From positions 2,356,001 through 2,420,000 of the forward strand of contig JBCAML010000001.1 of the NCBI GenBank assembly GCA_038503075.1: a stretch of DNA of 64,000 nucleotides, read 5' to 3'. The stretch is from Gyromitra esculenta. Its lineage: Eukaryota; Ascomycota; Pezizomycetes; Pezizales; Discinaceae. The notes beneath the pieces are model-generated. The model searched no databases and was not told the origin of the DNA. It worked only from the letters and a program-made list of their open reading frames with translations. This document shows, piece by piece, positions 10,584-21,600 of this stretch. The position numbers and the translations under genes are program-made. The stretch's first letter is position 1; each line of letters starts with the position of its first letter.

Positions 10584-11420
10584 TTTCATGGATGGATGTT
10601 TCGTTAGTTGGTTAGAAACAGGGGTTAGTGGTTGTTGTGTCATATCGGTGTTCCTTTCGTTTCTTTGGGTTTCTGTTATCATGAGTCAGATCTTTGTCAT
10701 CGGAGGAGTTGAAATGTGGTATATAAGCGAAGGGAATTCCCCTCTTGTTGCGCTTTTTCTTCTTCTTTCCTTAAGCAACGTCTTCTATAGTCTACTCGTG
10801 TATTTCACAATACAACTCTCGGTTACACCTCGTAACCTATCGCTGTCGCTGCCCTCAAGTCATCATAACTTGATTTCATGGATTGACTTAGGGAAGGAGT
10901 TGTGGTTCGGATGGTTGTATAATTTCTTTGTTGTTCGGTTATGTTCTAGGATAGTGCAATAATGTCTTTGTGTTTCGGTTGTTGCCGGGCTGTCGTTGGT
11001 GCTACCGAAAAGCGGGGTATTTAAGAAAGGATTTTGGTTGTCTTTGTTTCTCTTCTTCTTCTTTCCTTAAGCAACGTTCTCGTTTCACTTCTACCTGTAT
11101 TACTCAAAATACTACCACGGTTCTATCTCAGAACTTTCGCTGTCGCTGTGAAACATCGCTGATACTTCGCCTTGAAGTATACCCACTGTAGAACCTGTAG
11201 AAACACTGCACTCCTCGAACGTGTTAGTATCTCGCTTAAGTAGCACTGCTCACCTTTAGGGATACTAAAGGGCTTAACGAGAGACTGATCCGTGAGACTT
11301 GACTTCCTCGTAGAGCCTGTAGAATCCCCGTACACACTCTCGCTGTTGGTTTCCCACTCAAGTAGCACTGCTCATCTCGAGGGATACTCGAGAGCTTGAC
11401 AAGAAACCCGCTCCTTGAGA
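10584..11420 (+). repeat. 5' LTR of element B (split by solo LTR F)
   Basis: Its own sequence is 10584-10873 and 11303-11420 (408 bp). TATATAAG at 10720-10727 precedes the leader motif AAGCAACGT at 10773-10781. The primer-binding motif ACGTTGCTT follows the LTR at 11423-11431. Confidence 0.9.
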
Positions 11421-11431
11421 TTACGTTGCTT
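10773..11431 (+). promoter_or_regulatory. Self-primer leader and primer-binding site, element B
   Basis: AAGCAACGT at 10773-10781 and ACGTTGCTT at 11423-11431 are exact reverse complements. Apart from this motif, the U3 and U5 sequences of B differ markedly from those of C. Conservation of the pair in two families supports function as a self-primer. Confidence 0.7.
10874..11297 (+). mobile_element. F: solo LTR inside the 5' LTR of element B
   Basis: This 424-bp LTR runs from TTTCATGG to CCGTGAGA and is flanked by CTTGA (10869-10873 and 11298-11302). The 3' LTR of B shows the unoccupied sequence. It contains the leader motif and a U5 similar to element A. Confidence 0.92.
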
Positions 11432-11477
11432 CCGCATCTACACTCTCTACCACTGCTCACCCCCAATCGACGCTACC

Positions 11478-12725
11478 ATGAGCAACCCCGCCCCCGCCCC
11501 CTGGACCTTCCCTACCTTTGAGAACTTCCAGGCCGCTGCCAACGCCGATCTCGCTTCAGCATATGAGGAAATCCGCTCCCATTACCAACAGCGGGTGGAT
11601 AACCTCACTTATTCAGACCTACAACTTGAGGAGGCCACTCAAGAAAGGAACAATATGATGGCGAGATTCAACACCTGCCAATCTCAACTACAAGCAGCCG
11701 AGGCAGAAATCGCCCGCCTCCGCAACGCCGCCCCTCCACCACCTGCACCACCGCCACCAGCGCCTTCCGCTCACACCCAGGAAGGCCGCTCCGACAAAAT
11801 GCCTGACCCAGATAAGTTCAACGGGTCTCGCGACAAACTCCCCGGGTTCGTTCTACAACTCAGGTCGAAACTCTCGGTCAATGCCGACCGATTCTCCAGC
11901 AGCAATAACATGATATTGTATGCCATCAGCCGCCTTGAGGGAGCAGCCCTCGAACAGATTCGTCACTCCGTCCTCCCAGACGGAACTACCACCTGGAACT
12001 CCGCTGCCGACCTGATCACCGCCCTAGAGACAGCCTTTGGCGATCCCGACCCCCTCGGCACTGCCCGTCGAGAACTACATCAACTCCGACAAGGAAAGAG
12101 AGACTTCTCTGCCTACCTTGCCGATTTCCAACGCATCATGGGGCGCCTCAATTACTATGAGTCTGCCAAGAACGATGCTCTGGAATTCGGCATGTCGGAT
12201 GAGCTAAAGGAAGCGGTAGTAACTGTTGCCGACTTCCCCACCACCTTCACTTCCCTCTGCGCCTTCCTTCTTCGCTTAGATAACCGTATCCGAGCAAGAA
12301 GAGAAGAGAAAAAAAATGCTGCCCGCAACACCATGGGGCAATTTACCGCCCCTGCCGCCACCCCCGCCGCCTTCACCCCCGCTTCCTCCTCCTTCGCCCC
12401 AGGAGGACTTGCCCCCATGGATCTCTCCTTCGGCCGTACCTCCACCTTCCGCCCTGCCCCTGAACAACGCTACGTTCAAGTTAACGGGAGAAGAAAGCTA
12501 TCGCCAGAGGAGAAAACGTGGAGACAGACCAACAATCGCTGTTTGTTCTGTGCGGGAGAAGGACATATCTTCTCCAACTGCCCCTCCGCTTCCAAGCGCC
12601 CCGCCATGAGGGGAGCTGTTACCAATGCCGCCGCCGCTCCTCCTGCTCCTTCTGTTTTTCCGCCGCCTTTGCCACCTCGCTTCCCTGCCTTTGATGCAGC
12701 AGACTCAGTCGAGTCTTTAAACTAG
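11478..12725 (+). CDS. Element B gag
   Basis: This 415-residue gag is intact, with its ATG at 11478. It has an N-terminal helical region, a proline-rich linker, a capsid domain (motif LETAFGDPDPLGTARREL) and a C-terminal CCHC knuckle, CLFCAGEGHIFSNC. It ends in TAG at 12723-12725 directly after the slippery heptamer. The first 60 residues differ from A and C, which marks a separate family; the capsid core is well conserved. Confidence 0.93.
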   Translation: MSNPAPAPWTFPTFENFQAAANADLASAYEEIRSHYQQRVDNLTYSDLQLEEATQERNNMMARFNTCQSQLQAAEAEIARLRNAAPPPPAPPPPAPSAHTQEGRSDKMPDPDKFNGSRDKLPGFVLQLRSKLSVNADRFSSSNNMILYAISRLEGAALEQIRHSVLPDGTTTWNSAADLITALETAFGDPDPLGTARRELHQLRQGKRDFSAYLADFQRIMGRLNYYESAKNDALEFGMSDELKEAVVTVADFPTTFTSLCAFLLRLDNRIRARREEKKNAARNTMGQFTAPAATPAAFTPASSSFAPGGLAPMDLSFGRTSTFRPAPEQRYVQVNGRRKLSPEEKTWRQTNNRCLFCAGEGHIFSNCPSASKRPAMRGAVTNAAAAPPAPSVFPPPLPPRFPAFDAADSVESLN

Positions 12726-12760
12726 TTCAACCAGAGTCGCCTTGTGACCCTGCTCTGGTT
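12716..12760 (+). promoter_or_regulatory. Programmed -1 frameshift signal, element B
   Basis: The heptamer T TTA AAC is at 12716-12722 and the stop TAG at 12723-12725. The spacer ends at 12728, and the stem pairs 12729-12736 (AACCAGAG) with 12753-12760 (CTCTGGTT). Compared with A and C, two stem positions on each arm have changed together so that pairing is kept. Confidence 0.85.
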
Positions 12761-15700
12761 CATTTTTCTCCTTTGTCAGCGTTCTCTATTTCTGGGTTTT
12801 CAGTGTCGGATGTGTGTGTGGAGGATAATTTGGATGGGGAACATTTTGTAGTTTCATGTAGCCTTTCCCACCAAAATAAAATCATAAAAACACACGCACT
12901 TCTCGACACTGGAGCCTCAGGGTTCGCTTTCATTGATCAAAATTTCGTGCGTCACCATTCCCTGCCCCTATCTCCCCTCAAAACCCCTCGCCAATTAGAA
13001 GTCATTGATGGCCGAACAATTGCCTCGGGAGATATCGTCAACCTTTGCCACTTAGAGCTTTCCATCCAACAACACAACGAGAAAGCCCCCTTTTTTGTCA
13101 CCAAACTAGGACATTACCCCCTAGTACTCGGTATTCCATGGATGAACCTCCACGATGTTCATCTACAATTCGCCAACAAAAGCATTGAATTCAACTCTGA
13201 ATTCTGCACCACCCACTGTGCCCCAAAGCAACCCATTGTTTCCGCCGCCGCAATCCCACCTCCAGCTAAGCTCAATGCCGCCTTCATTGGTGCTGCAAGC
13301 TTTCGCATGCTCGCTCGGAAAAAAGGTATTCAAGTATACTCGATGTCTCTATACGAGATAAATAAAGTCCTCGATAGTAAAACCACAAAAGAGGAATGGA
13401 GACAACGCATACCCGTGGAATATCACGAATACCTAGACATGTTCGATAAAACGAAAGCTCAAGGCCTCCCACCCCGTCGCTCCTACGACCACCGTATCAC
13501 GCTCCAAGAAGGCAAAGAACCTCCATTTGGCCCTCTCTATGGTATGTCACGAGATGAACTTCTTGTTCTCAAAAAGTACATCGAAGACAACTTAGAAAAA
13601 GGCTTTATCCGCGCTAGTTCTTCATCCGCCGGCTCTCCCGTCCTTTTTGCCGCAAAACCCGACGGATCCCTACGCCTCTGTGTAGACTACCGAGGTCTCA
13701 ATGCCCTCACCGTTAAAGACCGATACACCTCCCCGCTCATCAAAGAGACCCTCGACCGTCTCGCTAAAGCACAATGGTATTCCAAGCTAGACCTCCGGGA
13801 CGGATTTCATCAAATTCGCATTGCAGAAGGAGAAGAATGGAAGACCGCTTTTAGAACTCGTTACGGCCTTTACGAATACATGGTAATGCCATTCGGCCTC
13901 ACCAATGCCCCCGGTACTTTTCAACGCTTCGTCAACGATTCTCTCCGAGAATACTTGGACCTGTTTTGCACGGCCTATCTCGATGATATCCTGATCTATA
14001 GTGATACCCTCGCCGAACACAGGACCCATGTGCGACAAGTCTTCGATGCCCTAAAAGCCAACAACATACTTCTCAAACCCGAGAAGTGTGAATTCCATGT
14101 CCAATCCATAAAGTATCTCGGACTAATCCTTACACCTGAAGGGATCAAGATGGATGAAGATAAACTCAAAGCGGTAAGAGAATGGAATCGCCCGAAATGT
14201 ATTAAAGATGTTCAGGCCTTCCTCGGTTTTGCAAACTTCTACCGACGATTCATCCTAGGATTTTCCCGCCTGGCTGCCCCCCTTACTGCCTTTACTAAAA
14301 AAGGTATTACCTTCGAATGGACAGTTGAAGCAGAACTCGCCTTCGAAGCCCTAAAAGATGCATTCACTAAGGCCCCTGTACTTATCCACTTCAATCCCCG
14401 AAAAAAGATCTTTGTGGAATCGGATGCTTCTGATTTCGTCTCCGGTGGTGTTCTCTCCCAACTTGATGACAATGGCATACTTCACCCTGTGGCATTCTTC
14501 TCCAAGAAGCATTCACCCGCTGAATGCAACTATGAGATCTATGATAAAGAACTTCTAGCGATTATCCGATGCTTCGAGGAATGGAGACCAGAACTTGAAG
14601 GCTCTGAGCTACCCATCTCTGTCATTACCGATCATAAGAACTTGGAATATTTTATGACTACCAAGCAACTTAATCGACGACAAGTCAGATGGGCCGAATA
14701 CCTCTCACGTTTCGACTTTGTCATTACGTACAGACCAGGAGTACAAGGAGGAAAACCAGATGCACTGACTCGGAGATCAGGAGATCTCCCTGAAGAAGGG
14801 GATGAAAGACTACGACACCAACACCAAGTAGTCTTGAAGGAAAAGAATCTAGACCCAAAGCTGAGTTTGTTTTCGGGTTCTTTATCAAATGAACCCGCTG
14901 AATTGGATGCCACCCTCGAGAATTTAATGAATCATGGATATATCGCTGACCCGTTCCCACAAAAAATTCTTCTAGCACTTAGAAATGGCGAACGACAATC
15001 TAAGGAAATTACCTTAGGCGACTGTACCGAAACAAATGGCCGTCTTCTCTACCGACAAAAGCTTTATATCCCCGATTATGACCCTCTCTGCCTCCTCATC
15101 TTACAACGATATCATGACGCCCCCTCCGCTGGCCACCCAGGACGTGAAAAATCTTTCGAACTCATCTCGAGATGTTTCTATTGGCCAAAGATGAGGGAAT
15201 ATATTGGACGGTATACCCGGAATTGCCATACTTGCCGACGAGCCAAACCAAGTACCTTAGGTACCCATGGCGTCCTGAAACCACTTCCGATTCCCAATCG
15301 CCCTTGGGAAGAATTGTCGATGGACTTCGTCACTGGCCTTCCAGAATCTAATGGCTTTGACGCCATTATGGTCATTGTGGATCGACTCTCGAAGATGCGG
15401 CATCTTATCCCGTGCAATACCACCGTTAACGCCGAACAGACTGCCGAGCTATACCTCCAAAACGTCTGGAAACTCCATGGACTTCCCTCCCATATCACTT
15501 CTGATAGAGGGACACAGTTCACTGCAAAGTTTTGGAAGCACCTCTGCCAGCGTTTGAGTATTGCCGCCCGCATGTCCACCTCCTTCCATCCGGAAACTGA
15601 TGGACAAACCGAACGACTTAACGCCGTGATGGAACAATACCTCCGTTGTTATGTGTCCTATCAGCAAGATGACTGGTCTAAGTGGCTACCTATCGCCGAA

Positions 15701-16147
15701 TTCGCTGCTAATAACCAGGAGTCCGCAAGTACTAAGGCTACACCCTTCTTCGCTAACTATGGCTACCACCCCCGGTTCGACACTTCCATCGTCCCCAATG
15801 ACCGTTCCCCACAAACCCTCGATGCCGATAACTTTGTCCAAAAGATGGAAGAGTTAAGAGATTTCCTCCGAACGCAAATAAGAACGGCCCAAGACGTCTT
15901 TGAAAGCAGTACCAATAAGCACCGTACGCCTGCCCCATCGTTCAAGATCAAGGACGAAGTCTTTGTATCCATGAAGAACATGAGGACAACCAGGAACTCA
16001 AGAAAGTTGGACTGGAAATGGAGTGGCCCTTTCCCAATAAAACGAATAATTTCGGCCCATGCTTACGAGGTCGACTAACCAATCTCGATGAAGTACCACC
16101 CTGTGTTTCATGTTTCATTACTGAGAGCCGCCCCCATCGACCCTCTC

Positions 16148-16555
16148 TTTCACGGATTAAGGATTGGATACAGGGCTAGGGTTCGCGTAAGGATTGTTGT
16201 GCTTTTCGGTTGTTAGATAATGTTATTGTATTTCGGGTGTTATCGGTTATTGGATTTTGTTGGGTAAAAGCGGGGTATTTAAGTGAAGGATTTTGTTTGT
16301 TCTTCGTACTTTCTTTCTTCTCTTCTTAAGCAACGTTCTCGTTTCACTTCTGTTGTATCTGTTATAATTCCACTTCGATTCTACCTCAGAATCCTCGCTG
16401 CCGCTGTGAAACATCGCCGATACTTCGCCTTGAAGTATACTTCTCGTAGGACCTGTAGACTACACCGCACTCCTCGAACGTATTGGTCTCTCGCTTAAGT
16501 AGCACTGCTCACCTTCAGGGATACTGAAGGGCTTAACGAGAAGCCATTCGTGAGA
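16148..16555 (+). mobile_element. G: solo LTR inside element B pol
   Basis: This 408-bp LTR starts TTTCACGG and ends TCGTGAGA and is flanked by CTCTC (16143-16147 and 16556-16560). Removing it and one duplication restores the pol frame (DPL-PGQ). It is an alpha-type LTR related to those of A. Confidence 0.93.
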
Positions 16556-17095
16556 CTCTCCCAGGCCAAATCATTGCCCCTCCACCTCCAATCCAAGTCA
16601 ATGATCACGAAGAATACCTTGTCGAGAGTATTCTAAACTCTCGCCTTCGTCGAGGAAAACTCCAATACTTAGTTGAATGGACTGGTTATGCGTTACCTAC
16701 TTGGGAACCTGCGGAATATCATGAAGAAACGGAAGCGGTAGACGACTTCCATCAGAGATACCCGGATAAGCCTAAGAAGGACTTGGTTAGTGTTCGCAGG
16801 AGCTCACAGCTATGAGGGAGGGCTACTTTCATGGATGGATGTTTCGTTGGTTGGTTAGAAACAGGGGTTAGTGGTTGTTGTGTCATATCGGTGTTCCTTT
16901 TGTTTCTTTGGGTTTCTGTTATCATGAGTCAGATCTTTGTCATCGGAGGAGTTGAAATGTGGTATATAAGCGAAGGGAATTCCCCTCTTGTTGCGCTTTT
17001 TCTTCTTCTTTCCTTAAGCAACGTCTTCTATAGTCTACTCGTGTATTTCACAATACAACTCTCGGTTACACCTCGTAACCTATCGCTGTCGCTGC

Positions 17096-18007
17096 TGTTA
17101 TACCTATTGGTAGCTTAGTTGGTTACGACTTGAGTTCGCTTACGATGCACACATATGGACTAGCGTTCAATCCCCGACCATGTCGGTTATTATTAATCTT
17201 GGTTGATTATTAATAAGATTCGGATTGGATGTTTGGTTTCCTTGTGTCATCAATGGCCGACTCTTTCGATCGACACTTCCCCGATTCGCTTATACGTTGC
17301 GTCGCCGGTTAATTCCAACAATCACGCCATACGATAATGAGAGGGTAAGGCGTGAAAGCGTTCAGGGTCTATGGGATTTCTTCATGTTAGTTCATGTTAT
17401 TACATAGCCTTTGTATTCGACGCTTGACTACTATAAGTAGTCCAGTGTTCTACCGTTGAGAAGGGTCTTCTTCCTGATCATTAGCGACGAAGAACGAGCC
17501 TTATCAATATTATATTGTATAGCTTAGCGGTATACGACTTTCATTCATACTCTCAAGGTCCTGTGTTCGTTTTATCTTCAAGTAATTCTTTCTTCATGCA
17601 AAGAATCCTTTATTTCTTCAAGAGACTTTGTTGTTGCTTCACGCGACACGAACCTCAAAGTCACGACGCGTCCACAACAGACCTCGTCCTTCCAGATTGG
17701 TTAGACGAAGAGTATATTCGAACGAACACGATACCCAACAAGCAAAGCAAGCGATATTCAAACTACACATAGGGCCAAGAACCCTTCAGCGTTAGCTATT
17801 AAAACCTTACTATTGGAAGTTATTCACGGAACTTTGCTCGATCCCTACTTTGAACCCTACGGTTATCTATTAGCGGTTCATAAGAAGCAGTTAGGACTTG
17901 CGCCTGTGTATTGTGTTGCGGATAGCAACCGGGCAGGTTATAGCGTCTAGATTGTTATCTCAAGCTTCTTGGAGATTTCCTGTGCGGTAAGAAGTACCGG
18001 TCTTACA
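17096..18007 (+). mobile_element. E2: solo LTR of the gamma family, with replaced interior segment
   Basis: It starts TGTTATACC and ends GTCTTACA over 912 bp, flanked by GCTGC (17091-17095 and 18008-18012). Its first 420 bases match E1, and its last 230 match E1 and E3. Between them, about 17517-17774 replaces some 80 bases of E1 with about 260 bases of unrelated sequence. Confidence 0.87.
17597..17772 (+). other. Small open frame in the unique segment of E2
   Basis: From the ATG at 17597 it would encode 58 residues, with a hydrophobic Cys-rich start (RILYFFKRLCCCF) and then a charged tail (LPDWLDEEYIRTN). The frame is open further upstream but without an ATG. I do not recognise it. It may be a captured host fragment or chance; it coincides almost exactly with the segment absent from E1 and E3. 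Confidence 0.3.
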
Positions 18008-18585
18008 GCTGCCCTCAAGTCATCATAACTTGACTTCCTCGTAGAGCCTGTAGAATCCCCGTACACACTCTCGCTGTTGGTTTCCCACTCAAGTAGCACT
18101 GCTCATCTCGAGGGATACTCGAGAGCTTGACAAGAAACCCGCTCCTTGAGACGAGCCCGCAAGGCAGAGAAACGAGGAAACAATCGAGAGAGCATGGGAC
18201 AATTCAGCGCCTCCACCAATGCAATGACCCCTTTTGTCCCTGCCTCATCATTCGTACCAGGTGGTCTGGCCCCCATGGATCTCTCCTTCGGACGTACCAG
18301 CAACCTTTCTCGCCCCCCTCAGGACCAAAGATACACTGTAGTCAACGGCAGGAGGAAGCTATCGGAAGAAGAGAAACAATGGCGCCGTTCCACAGGCAAG
18401 TGTATGTTCTGCGCCGCTCCTGATCACTCCTACACCAACTGCCCTTCCGCCCCAAAGAAACCTACGATGAGAGGGGCTCTCACCGCACCACCCGTTAACC
18501 GCACACCTCCGGCCTCCTCTCTACCACCACCACCTCTCCCTCCTCAGTTTTTTGCTTTAGAATCCGCCAGCGCCTCAAGCGAGGC

Positions 18586-18630
18586 TTTAAACTAGTTCAA
18601 CCAAGGCTGACCAGTGACCCTGCCTTGGTT
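18586..18630 (+). promoter_or_regulatory. Programmed -1 frameshift signal, element C
   Basis: The heptamer T TTA AAC is at 18586-18592 and TAG at 18593-18595. A 9-bp stem pairs 18599-18607 (AACCAAGGC) with 18622-18630 (GCCTTGGTT). The loop shares the core GTGACCCTG with element B. Confidence 0.85.
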
Positions 18631-21600
18631 CCGTCCTCTTCTCCTTTGTCTGCATTTTCAATTTCCGGGTTTTCAGTTTCTAGTTTAAGCGTGGAGGATC
18701 AGTTAGATGGGGAACATTTTGTAGTTTCGTGCAACATTTCCCATAATAATAAAATCATCAAAACACACGCTTTACTCGATACTGGAGCCTCTGGATTTGC
18801 ATTCATTGATAAGAATTTTGCGAGTCACCACTCTCTTCAACTCTCTCCTTTAAAAATACCCAGACAGCTTGAAGTAATCGATGGCCGCCCAGTTGCCTCG
18901 GGAGATATTACTCACCTCGCCAAAATTAATTTGTCCATCCAACAGCACCAGGAACAAGCCCCCTGCTTTGTTACCCAACTAGGACACTATCCCCTAGTGT
19001 TAGGAATTCCTTGGATGAACCACCATGATGTTCACCTTCACTTTGCCGATAAACGCATTGAGTTTAATTCTAAACTCTGCATCACCCGCTGTGCCCCTCG
19101 CCTACCCCCTGTATCAACACCCTCGATCCCCGCTCCTCCCAGACTAAACCTATCATTCATTGGTGCTGCCAGTTTCAGGACTCTTACCCGAAAACACTCT
19201 TCCCAAGCCTATGCCATGTCCCTCTACGAAATCAACAAAATCCTAGAGGAAAAGACCAGTAAGGAAGAATGGAAAGCAAGGATACCGTCCGAGTACCAGG
19301 AATTCCTAGATATGTTTGATAAAAGCAAAGCCCAAGGCTTACCTCCACGACGCTCATATGATCACAAGATACAGCTAATGGAAGGGAAAGACGCACCGTT
19401 TGGCCCCCTCTATGGAATGTCCCGAGAAGAACTCATTGTTCTCAAAAAATACATCGAGGATAACTTGGAGAAGGGCTTTATTCGCGCCAGCTCTTCCCCT
19501 GCCGGATCCTCCGTCCTCTTTGTAAAGAAAGCTGACGGCTCCTTAAGACTCTGCGTGGACTATCGGGGCCTAAATGCCATCACTGTCAAAGATTGATATA
19601 CCTCCCCGCTTATCAGAGAAACGCTGGATCGATTAGCCAAAGCACAATGGTATACCAAACTAGACCTTCGAGACGGCTATCATCAAGTACGCATTGCAGA
19701 AGGAGACGAGTGGAAAACAGCCTTCCGTACCCGCTACGGCCTATACAAATACCAAGTCATGCCATTTGGCTTAACCAATGCCCCCGGAACCTTCCAGCAA
19801 TTCGTAAATGACTGTCTTACCGAATATTTGGATATATTCTGCACGGCTTACCTAGATGATATCCTGATTTACAGTGATACATTTGCGGAACACCAGATTC
19901 ATGTACGGAAGGTACTGCAGACTCTCAAGAACAACGACATCCTACTTAAGCCGGAGAAATGCGAGTTCGAAGTACAAACAACTAAGTACTTAGGGCTCAT
20001 CCTCACTCCTGATGGCATTAAAATGGACGAAGAAAAACTTAAAGCCGTTTGAGAATGGGGAACACCCAAAAGCGTAAAAGATGTCCAAGCTTTCTTAGGC
20101 TTCGCCAATTTTTACCGTCGATTCATCCTGGGATTCTCTAAGCTAGCTTCTCCTCTCACACCACTCATGAAGAAAGGAATCGTGTTTGAATGGACTATTG
20201 AGGCAGATATAGCTTTCGAAAACCTTAAACATGCCTTTACCACTGCTCCCATTCTAATTCACTTCGATCCGGACAAGAAAATTATTGTGGAAACAGATGC
20301 CTCTGACTTCATATCCGGAGGAGTACTCTCACAATATGATGACGCTGGAGTCTTACACCCAGTCGCCTTTTTCTCCAAAAAACATTCACCAGCTGAATGC
20401 AATTACGAGATATACGACAAGGAGCTGCTAGCTATCATCAGAGTATTTGAAGAATGGCACCCGGAACTTGAAGGTTCTAAACACCCCATCGACGTAATCA
20501 GCGACCATAAAAATCTCGAATATTTTATGAGTACAAAGCAATTGAACCGACGACAAGCACGATGGGCCGAATATCTTTCCCGCTTCGATTTTGTGATCAC
20601 CTATCGCCCAGGTAGTCAAGGAGGAAAGCCAGACGCATTGACCAGAAGATCAGGAGATCTTCCCAAGGAAGGGGATGAACGATTGGCACACCAAAGCCAA
20701 GTGGTATTAAAAAAGGAAAATGTGGACCTTAAGCTAAGTTTGTTGTCGGCTTCTTTGTCAAATGAAGCCGCTGAACTGGACGCCCCCCTTCTAAAACTCT
20801 TTAAAGAAGGTTATGATACTGATAGATTCCCTCAAAAAATACTCGTAGCACTGGAAAATAAAGAACAACAGTCAAAGGAAATCACCCTAAGCGAATGCAG
20901 CAATAGCCAAGGCCTCCTATGTTACCGAGAATGTTTTTATGTTCCCGATTTCGACCCTCTTAGACTTGAGCTTATTCGAAGACATCACGATATCCCAGCG
21001 GCAGGACACCCAGGACGAGACAAGACCTTTGAACTTCTTTCTAGAAGTTTCTATTGGCCAAAAATGCGGGAATCAATTGGCAGGTATGTTCGTAACTGTC
21101 ATATCTGCCAGAAAGCAAAACCTACGACTCAAGGAACCCAAGGCGTCCTCCGTCCTTTGCCTATTCCAAACCGTCCCTGGCAAGAGATTTCAATGGACTT
21201 TGTCACAGGCCTCCCGGAATCAGATGGTTATGATGCTATTATGGTAGTTGTTGATCGCCTCTCAAAAATGCGGCACCTAATCCCCTGCAATACCACTGTT
21301 AATTCCCGAGATGTGGCCGATCTTTATCTGCAACATATCTGGAAACTACACGGCCTACCTAGTTTTGTCACATCCGACCAAGGAACTCAGTTTACTGCCC
21401 ACTTCTGGAGGGATCTCTGTCAACGGCTTGGAATCCAAGCTCGAATGTCGACAGCTTTTCACCCTGAGACCGATGGACAAACAGAGAGATTGAATGCCGT
21501 AATGGAACAGTACCTGCGTTCCTATGTATCCTACCAACAGGAAGATTGGAACAAGTGGTTGCCAATGGCTGAGTTTTCCGCAAATAACCAGGAGTCAGCT

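Larger units (their letters stand above)
12716..16815 (+). pseudogene. Element B pol polyprotein (nearly intact; one stop after integrase, interrupted by LTR G)
   Basis: This pol is read in the -1 frame from 12716 and would total about 1,229 codons without insertion G. The protease has the intact site LLDTGASG. RT has YLDDILIYS, followed by RNase H. Integrase has the zinc site and DDE residues (SMDF, SDRGTQF, GQTERLN). A TAA at 16076-16078 stands where C has Leu (EIDLP), cutting off the post-integrase domain and chromodomain. Solo LTR G then splits the frame at 16147. Past G (from 16561) the chromodomain YLVEWTGYALPTWEP follows, and a TGA at 16813-16815 replaces an Arg codon. The product up to the TAA keeps all catalytic domains. 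Confidence 0.92.
10584..18151 (+). mobile_element. Element B: young Ty3/gypsy chromovirus nested in element C gag
   Basis: It is flanked by CGAGC (10579-10583 and 18152-18156). Both LTRs are 408 bp once later insertions are removed, and I count only two differences between them, so it is recent. It has since received F (in its 5' LTR), G (in pol) and E2 (in its 3' LTR). Gag is intact; pol has a TAA after the integrase and a late TGA. Its LTRs define the beta family (TTTCATGG...CCTTGAGA). Confidence 0.93.
16827..18151 (+). repeat. 3' LTR of element B (split by LTR E2)
   Basis: Its own sequence is 16827-17095 and 18013-18151 (408 bp). It differs from the 5' LTR at two positions that I can find, both in the first 90 bases. 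Confidence 0.9.
9685..18595 (+). pseudogene. Element C gag, interrupted by element B
   Basis: The ATG is at 9685. A TAG at 9895-9897 replaces the Gln codon (CAG) found in element A at the same place. The frame continues open to 10583, where element B enters, and resumes at 18157: CGA GC|C CGC becomes whole when one CGAGC copy is removed. The full length would be 445 residues. It has the helical N terminus, the capsid domain (LETAFGDPDPTGTARREL at about 10309-10362) and the zinc knuckle CMFCAAPDHSYTNC near 18403-18444. The gag stop is at 18593-18595. Confidence 0.9.
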
